Below are positions 6,212 to 9,933 of a stretch of DNA of 9,933 bases, one piece after another. Source of the stretch: Rhodococcus sp. IITR03 (GTDB lineage Bacteria; Actinomycetota; Actinomycetes; Mycobacteriales; Mycobacteriaceae); the NCBI GenBank assembly GCA_001017865.1, contig LATQ01000374.1:1-9933 (forward strand). Reading direction: 5' to 3'. Position 1 is the stretch's first letter. Each line of letters starts with the position of its first letter. Below the pieces are notes generated by a model, which was not told where the DNA came from, made no database searches, and saw only the letters and a program-made list of their open reading frames with translations. Both the position numbers and the translations under genes were made by a program.

Positions 6212-8197
6212 ATGTCGATCGGAGAGCGCGCCGTGGTTCTCGGCGCGAGCATGAGCGGATTGTCGGCGGCCCGTGTCCTGTCGGACAGGTTCGCCGAGGT
6301 GACGGTGATCGATCGTGACCGTCTGCCGGCCACGGACGAACCACGCCGTGGGGTGCCCCAGGGACGGCACATCCACGTGCTGATCTCACGGGGACAGCAG
6401 CTCGTCGAGGAGATGTTCCCCGGGTTGTCACAGGAGCTGACCGCTGCAGGTGTTCCCACCCTCGACCATCTGGGCGACGTACGGTGGATTCTCAGTGGTC
6501 ACCGGATTCGTCGTGCGCCGAGCGGACTTCGAGTGCTGGCGGCCGGTCGGCCGCTGCTGGAGCGCCGCATTCGTGACCGTGTGGCGGCGTTGGCGAACGT
6601 CGAGATCGTCGAACGGTGTGATGCCGCGGGTCTCGTCACGACCGCGGACCGCAGCCGGGTGGCCGGTGCGCGGATCATCCGCCATGCCGACGGAAGTGCC
6701 GAGCAGGTGCTCGATGCCGACCTCGTCGTCGATGCGACCGGACGCGGATCTCGCGCCTCCGAATGGCTCGGGAGACAGGGCTGCCCGCGGCCCCGGGTCG
6801 ACACCGTCGAACTCGATGTGGGCTACGCCACCGCGGTGTTCCGCGCTTCGTCGGTTGCACTCGGCGGCGACCGGGGCATCGTCATGGCGCCCACACCCGA
6901 ACACCCACGCGGCGCTGCCCTGCTCACCCTCGAATCGGATCGATGCATGGTGGCTCTGATCGGGGTCCGCGGCGAAACCGTGCCGGCGACCCGGAGGGAC
7001 TATCTCGAATTCGCACGGTCCCTGCGGTACCCGGACGTGTACGACGCGATCGCGGATGCCGAATGGGTCGAGGACGTCGTCCGGTATCGCTTCCGGGCGA
7101 GCACATGGCATCGCTACGACCTTCTCGACCGATTTCCCGACGGATTCCTCGTCCTCGGCGACGCGTTCTGCAGTTTCGATCCGATCTATGCCCAGGGGAT
7201 GACGGTCGCCGCCCTCGAAGCCACCGCAATGGGCCGCCTCCTCGACGACCACGGGCCGTCCGCTGCCGTGCAGCGGGAGCTCGCGCGTGTCGTCGACGAT
7301 GCCTGGGCGATGTCCACCGGTGGCGATCTCGCGTTCCCCGGTGTCGAGGGCCGGCGGGATCCGAAGACGAGGATCGGCAATGCATACGTACCGATGGTGC
7401 ACGCGGCAGCCGCATACGACACCAGGGTGGGCACAGCCTTCGCCCGGGTGTCCGGACTGCTGGATCCCCCGTCGGCATTGATGCACCCCGGAATCATGGC
7501 ACGTGTTGTCCGGCAGAATATTTCGCATTCGGTCGTGTGGCCGTGGCGCCGAGCCGACGGCTCCGCGATGCCGCCTCGCCGGTCGTCTCCGGGTCCGCGG
7601 GTCCGGCGGCACGACCTTCGCCCCTCTCGCAGACCGGGCGTATGCACACGTAGTCGCCGGAGTGGGTATACATCGTCCGTGACGAAGAAGACGCGCGATC
7701 GCAGGAAACCGGGGCGGCAACGGCACCGGCCGCCGAGCACCGCGCCCGCACCACCGGCGCGATATGTCGAGGATCCGACGCTGCCGGCGGCCTGGCTGGT
7801 CGACATCGACGGAACGCTCGCGCACATGAGCGACCGGAGTCCCTTCCACTGGCACAGGGTGGGCGAGGACACCGTCTCCCCGGCGGTCGAGGCCGCGGTG
7901 CGCGCGTTCGCCGCCGCACCCGACAGGGCCGCGATCGTGCTGCTCTCGGGACGCGACGGCGTGTGCCGGCCGGAGACCGAGGAGTGGCTCGTCAGGCACG
8001 ACATCCCCTACGACGAGCTGTACATGCGTCCGGCAGGCGACAATCGGAAGGATTCGATCGTCAAGGCCGAGTTGTTCGACCGTCACATCCGGCACCGCTA
8101 CCGCATCATCGCGGTGCTCGACGATCGCGATCAGGTGGTGCGCATGTGGCGTCGGATGGGACTCGTGTGTTTCCAGGTCGCAGAGGGCGATTTCTGA
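6212..8197 (+). CDS. FAD-dependent oxidoreductase; open frame runs on into an HAD phosphatase domain
   Basis: Residues 1 to about 450 (6212 to about 7560) form a class-A-like flavin monooxygenase/dehydrogenase. AVVLGASMSGLSAARVL (Rossmann dinucleotide fold, GxSxxG variant at 11-16) is followed by VIDRD, PQGRHIHVL (49-57), the DATGRGSR motif (174-181) and the second FAD motif GDAFCSFDPIYAQG (316-329). This pattern fits the hydroxylase/halogenase-related oxidoreductases; there is no clear halogenase WxWxIP motif. The start is ATG 6212 behind GGAGGAGG. It is 67 bases downstream of the STAND gene with no terminator between, so co-transcription is likely. The flavoprotein frame has no stop before 8197. 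After a Pro/Arg-rich stretch (about 7545-7760) it enters a complete polynucleotide 3'-phosphatase-like domain, giving 661 residues. This may be a real fusion, two genes abutting in frame, or a lost base hiding a stop such as the TAG at 7651-7653 in the next frame. The substrate is unknown. Confidence 0.8.
   Translation: MSIGERAVVLGASMSGLSAARVLSDRFAEVTVIDRDRLPATDEPRRGVPQGRHIHVLISRGQQLVEEMFPGLSQELTAAGVPTLDHLGDVRWILSGHRIRRAPSGLRVLAAGRPLLERRIRDRVAALANVEIVERCDAAGLVTTADRSRVAGARIIRHADGSAEQVLDADLVVDATGRGSRASEWLGRQGCPRPRVDTVELDVGYATAVFRASSVALGGDRGIVMAPTPEHPRGAALLTLESDRCMVALIGVRGETVPATRRDYLEFARSLRYPDVYDAIADAEWVEDVVRYRFRASTWHRYDLLDRFPDGFLVLGDAFCSFDPIYAQGMTVAALEATAMGRLLDDHGPSAAVQRELARVVDDAWAMSTGGDLAFPGVEGRRDPKTRIGNAYVPMVHAAAAYDTRVGTAFARVSGLLDPPSALMHPGIMARVVRQNISHSVVWPWRRADGSAMPPRRSSPGPRVRRHDLRPSRRPGVCTRSRRSGYTSSVTKKTRDRRKPGRQRHRPPSTAPAPPARYVEDPTLPAAWLVDIDGTLAHMSDRSPFHWHRVGEDTVSPAVEAAVRAFAAAPDRAAIVLLSGRDGVCRPETEEWLVRHDIPYDELYMRPAGDNRKDSIVKAELFDRHIRHRYRIIAVLDDRDQVVRMWRRMGLVCFQVAEGDF
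7667..7678 (+). promoter_or_regulatory. Possible promoter for a separate leaderless phosphatase transcript
   Basis: TATACA at 7667-7672 resembles a -10 hexamer (TATAAT, first four bases matching) and lies six bases before GTG 7679, the spacing expected for a leaderless actinobacterial mRNA. No ribosome binding site precedes that GTG. Inference only. Confidence 0.35.
7679..8197 (+). CDS. Polynucleotide 3'-phosphatase-like HAD protein (alternative separate gene)
   Basis: Read from GTG 7679, this is a 172-residue protein with a basic, proline-rich N-terminal tail (to about residue 30) and one HAD phosphatase domain of the T4 Pnkp/PseT 3'-phosphatase type. The motifs are complete: DIDGT at 42-46 (nucleophile and acid Asp), SGRD at 90-93 followed by CRPETEEWL, NRKDSIVK with the conserved Lys around 124-129, and DDRDQVV at 148-154, followed by MWRRMGLVCFQVAEGDF at the exact end. 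The expected reaction is removal of 3'-phosphate from nucleic-acid ends in repair or RNA processing. There is no kinase P-loop and no ligase domain. The length matches stand-alone actinobacterial and phage versions, and the end is clean, so I lean towards an independent gene despite the open frame shared with the flavoprotein upstream. Confidence 0.75.
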   Translation: MTKKTRDRRKPGRQRHRPPSTAPAPPARYVEDPTLPAAWLVDIDGTLAHMSDRSPFHWHRVGEDTVSPAVEAAVRAFAAAPDRAAIVLLSGRDGVCRPETEEWLVRHDIPYDELYMRPAGDNRKDSIVKAELFDRHIRHRYRIIAVLDDRDQVVRMWRRMGLVCFQVAEGDF

Positions 8198-8233
8198 GGG
8201 GGATCTGCACACGTCCGATACTCGACCGGTGAC

Positions 8234-8458
8234 TCAATCGCTCTGGGACACTTCGGTACTCAGCGCGGTCGGCGGGACGAACGGCGCCCCACCGAGATCG
8301 ACGCGTCGGGCCCCGCACCCGACGCAGCGCACGTACAGCACCTGTCCGATCGACGTGGCGTGACTCGACTCCACGCTCCACGCGTGTTCGTGAGCGGGAG
8401 TCCGGAGGGGGCATTCCTGTGGGTTCCGAGCTTCGATAGCGGTCATGTCCACCACCAT
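8234..8458 (-). CDS. Small putative zinc-binding protein
   Basis: Short protein of 74 residues from ATG 8458, or 70 from ATG 8446 (MTAIEARNPQ), on the minus strand. The core reads HEHAWSVESSHATS followed by VLYVRCVGCGARRVDL. The two His-rich positions and the CxxC pair could bind one zinc in a small treble-clef or ribbon fold. I recall similar short uncharacterised proteins in actinobacteria but no assigned function. It converges on the phosphatase gene with a 36-base gap and diverges from the CGNR regulator with 14 bases between the start codons, so the two probably share a control region. No good ribosome binding site is seen before 8458; GGTGGTGG lies just before 8446. I am fairly confident it is real because the cysteine/histidine pattern is coherent and codon use is normal. 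Confidence 0.62.
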   Translation of the reverse strand: MVVDMTAIEARNPQECPLRTPAHEHAWSVESSHATSIGQVLYVRCVGCGARRVDLGGAPFVPPTALSTEVSQSD

Positions 8459-8478
8459 GATGTAATGGCCTTATGCAT
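8459..8478. promoter_or_regulatory. Compact divergent promoter between two zinc-protein genes
   Basis: TGTAAT at 8461-8466 matches five of six -10 positions and ends six bases before ATG 8473, consistent with a leaderless rightward transcript. On the other strand CATAAG lies about 11 bases before ATG 8458. The region is an imperfect palindrome (GATG..TAA.GGCC.TTA..CATC, from about 8458 to 8479) and could be an operator. Inference. Confidence 0.4.
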
Positions 8479-9031
8479 CTCAACCCTTACGGCGAGTATG
8501 CGGTCCTTCTCGCGGCGTCACTGGCCGGCGACTGGCCCGACGATCGGGACGGCATCGTGGCCCGTACGCGCGAGGTGGGGATGACCATGGACTTCCCGAC
8601 CGCGCCCGACGACCATCCACGCACCCGCGAGGTCATCGACGACTGGCTCGCCATCGTCGACGCGTCCGACCCCAGGAACGTGCGCGCCTGCTCAACGCGC
8701 AGATGGCTACCGCAGCGGCCTATCCCCGGCTGACCGATCACGACGGCGAGGATGGCACCTGCACTACCGCGACGAGGTCCAACCGCTTCCCGACGTACTG
8801 CGCGCGGTGATCAGCGTCGGCACGGCACTGCACCTCACCACGCGCGGAATGCACCGCCTCCACCGGTGCGCCGCAGCGGACATTCCCACCAACCCGTGCT
8901 CGGCCGTGGTCGTCGACATCACCCGCAACGGTCGCCAGCAGTACTGCTCCGTGCGCTGCGCGAACCGCGCCGCTGTGCGCAGGCACCGAGCGCCGGGCAG
9001 CCCAGCAGCGTCGACCCGCATAACCGAGTAG
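8473..9031 (+). CDS. ABATE / CGNR zinc-finger transcriptional regulator, frameshifted
   Basis: Two-domain regulator of the 'stress-induced transcription regulator' type. An N-terminal ABATE domain (MHLNPYGEYAVLLAASLAGDW, then RTREVGMTMDFP, then AQMATAAAYPRLTDHDG) is followed by a C-terminal CGNR-type zinc finger (LHRCAAADIPTNPC, then VVVDITRNGRQQYCSVRCANRAAVRRHR). It probably binds DNA through the finger. The start ATG 8473 lacks a ribosome binding site and looks leaderless. Two single-base losses break the frame: near 8675 (CAGG|AACGTG, restoring ERARLLNAQM) and near 8751 (GAGG|ATGG, restoring GEGWHLHYRDE). Both are G losses from a probable GGG run. Corrected, it is about 186 residues, normal for the family. 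The signature reads CANR instead of CGNR, and the first cysteine pair is spaced C-x9-C, wider than I expect. Ends TAG 9029-9031. Confidence 0.78.
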
Positions 9032-9043
9032 CACATCGCACTC

Positions 9044-9061
9044 GGGGACGGGCTTGTCCCC
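9044..9061. terminator. Short hairpin after the CGNR gene
   Basis: GGGGAC (9044-9049) and GTCCCC (9056-9061) form a six-pair stem with a six-base loop, 13 bases after the stop. A second weak stem (AACCC 9074-9078 with GGGTT 9082-9086) follows. No T-tract. Possible terminator. Confidence 0.35.
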
Positions 9062-9134
9062 CACGTTCCCCCGAACCCGACGGGTTGGGAAGCTGAACGG
9101 CAGACACCCGACCGATCCGGAGGCCCCGAGAACC

Positions 9135-9804
9135 ATGGCTGCTCGTTCCACCACCCACCCGCCGAGGATCGACGCTCCGGACCTCGGTGTCCTCACCGAC
9201 GCGGACGGCGACGAGCTGCTCGCGCACGGGATCTTCGAGAGCGTGCGCTACACCGACACGGACCTGACGGGCCGTGATCTGACGGGGATCGTCCTGTCCG
9301 AATGTTCGCTCGTCACACCGATCGTCGCCGACAGCGACCTCACGAGCGCACGCCTGCGCGACACCCTGGTCGAGCGCATGCAGGCACCGAATCTGTTCGC
9401 GCCGCGCAGCAGCCTGCACCGCGTGCACATCCGGGACAGCCGGATCGGTGCGCTGGACCTCTTCGACGCGGATCTGCGCAGTGTCACGATCGCGGATTCG
9501 AAACTCGGCCTGGTCAATCTGCGGGCCGCCGCGGGACGCGACGTGCTCTTCCGCGGCTGCATCGTCGACGAACTGGACCTGGGCGGGGGCACCTTCACCC
9601 GCGTCGCCTTCGAGGACTGCTCCGTCGGCGTTCTCGACGTCGACCGCGCGACCCCCTCGACCAGGTCGATCTGCGTGGCCTGCGCATCGACACGATCCGC
9701 AACATGGGCGGGATGAAGGGCGCGACGATCGACGCCCACCAGGCCGTAGCCCTGGCAGGCAGTTCGCCGCCCACCTGGGCCTGCGCATCGAGGACCTTCC
9801 CTGA
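9135..9804 (+). CDS. Pentapeptide-repeat protein, frameshifted near the C-terminus
   Basis: About 223 residues when corrected. From residue 30 or so the chain shows the five-residue periodicity of a right-handed quadrilateral beta-helix: TDTDLTGRDLTGIVLSECSL, SDLTSARLRDT, SRIGALDLFDADLRSVTIAD, SKLGLVNLRAA, GTFTRVAFEDCSVGVLDV. Central Leu/Phe/Val residues alternate with Asp, Ser or Thr. Such folds act as binding scaffolds and in some cases (MfpA/Qnr) as DNA mimics that bind gyrase; nothing here shows which applies. ATG 9135 is preferred over the TTG at 9054 because CGGAGG (9118-9123) precedes it by 11 bases. The frame breaks at the C-run near 9652-9656 and again near 9760. Restoring one base at each gives a C-terminus through PLDQVDLRGL, MGGMKGATIDAHQAVALAG and a final FAAHLGLRIEDLP, ending TGA 9802-9804. 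The ending is typical of actinobacterial members, so the breaks are probably sequence errors. Confidence 0.78.
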
Positions 9805-9814
9805 GCACTGCGCT

Positions 9815-9933
9815 TCAGCGGTCGGTCAGGTCCCGCATCTCCGCGTAACGCTCCCGCACGTGCGGGGCCGGGTCGGCCTCGTAGTGGCGGCTCGGTTCGG
9901 GTTCCAGGTGGGAGCTTGTCGCCTCCGCGCAGC
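9815..9933 (-). CDS. C-terminal end of a leftward gene (partial), possibly a sugar kinase
   Basis: Reading leftward from the right edge, a frame of about 38 codons ends at TGA 9817-9815. Its tail contains SSHLEPEPSRHYEADPAPHV and then RERYAEMRDLTDR. High third-position GC and sensible amino-acid composition support coding. The xPDPxxHxxYxERYxxxRxL-like pattern recalls the C-terminal end of FGGY carbohydrate kinases, but the fragment is too short to be sure. It converges with the pentapeptide-repeat gene, with 10 bases between the two stops. Confidence 0.5.
   Translation of the reverse strand, partial: CAEATSSHLEPEPSRHYEADPAPHVRERYAEMRDLTDR

Noticed and set aside
6428..8212. A 594-residue leftward open frame opposite the flavoprotein and phosphatase
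   Set aside because: No known motif, and a composition typical of the mirror of a high-GC3 gene. The plus strand carries clear FAD and HAD motifs over the same bases.
9054..9134. Earlier TTG start for the pentapeptide-repeat protein
   Set aside because: It lies within the hairpin after the CGNR gene and adds Arg/Pro-rich residues. ATG 9135 has a ribosome binding site.
1..9933. tRNA, rRNA, CRISPR arrays, insertion sequences, phage attachment sites
   Set aside because: I looked for direct repeats, tRNA-like cloverleaf pieces and transposase motifs and saw none.

Overview
The window is high-GC DNA with strong G/C preference at third codon positions. It also has GTG starts, few stops in any frame and several apparently leaderless starts. 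Together with the gene families present (fatty-acid CoA ligase, ABATE/CGNR regulator, STAND ATPase), this points to an actinomycete, most likely Rhodococcus or a close mycolic-acid-containing relative. That placement is inference from style, not from a marker gene.

Layout. 1-106 may hold the start of a leftward gene. 341-1857 is a rightward acyl-CoA synthetase. It converges on a leftward pair: a VOC/PhnB-like protein (3203-3727) followed, through an ATGA overlap, by a NiaP-like MFS transporter (1883-3206). A long hairpin at 1863-1910 separates the converging genes. From 3839 the genes run rightward: a short C-terminal remnant of a short-chain dehydrogenase, a 689-residue STAND-type ATPase with an acetyltransferase-like middle and a helix-turn-helix tail (4075-6144), a flavin-dependent oxidoreductase (from 6212), and in the same open frame a polynucleotide 3'-phosphatase-like HAD domain (7679-8197). 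A 74-residue putative zinc protein (8234-8458, leftward) diverges from an ABATE/CGNR regulator (8473-9031). A pentapeptide-repeat protein follows (9135-9804), and the tail of a leftward gene enters at the right edge (9815-9933).

Four genes (ligase, transporter, CGNR regulator, pentapeptide protein) are readable only if about sixteen missing bases are restored. Nearly all of these are single G or C losses, often in short G or C runs. The protein reads on smoothly across each break, so sequencing or assembly error is more likely than gene decay. The central 5 kb (about 3.2-8.2 kb) shows no such breaks.

The most interesting part is 4075-8197. There a multidomain signalling ATPase sits 67 bases upstream of a flavoenzyme, whose frame runs without a stop into a nucleic-acid end-processing phosphatase domain.
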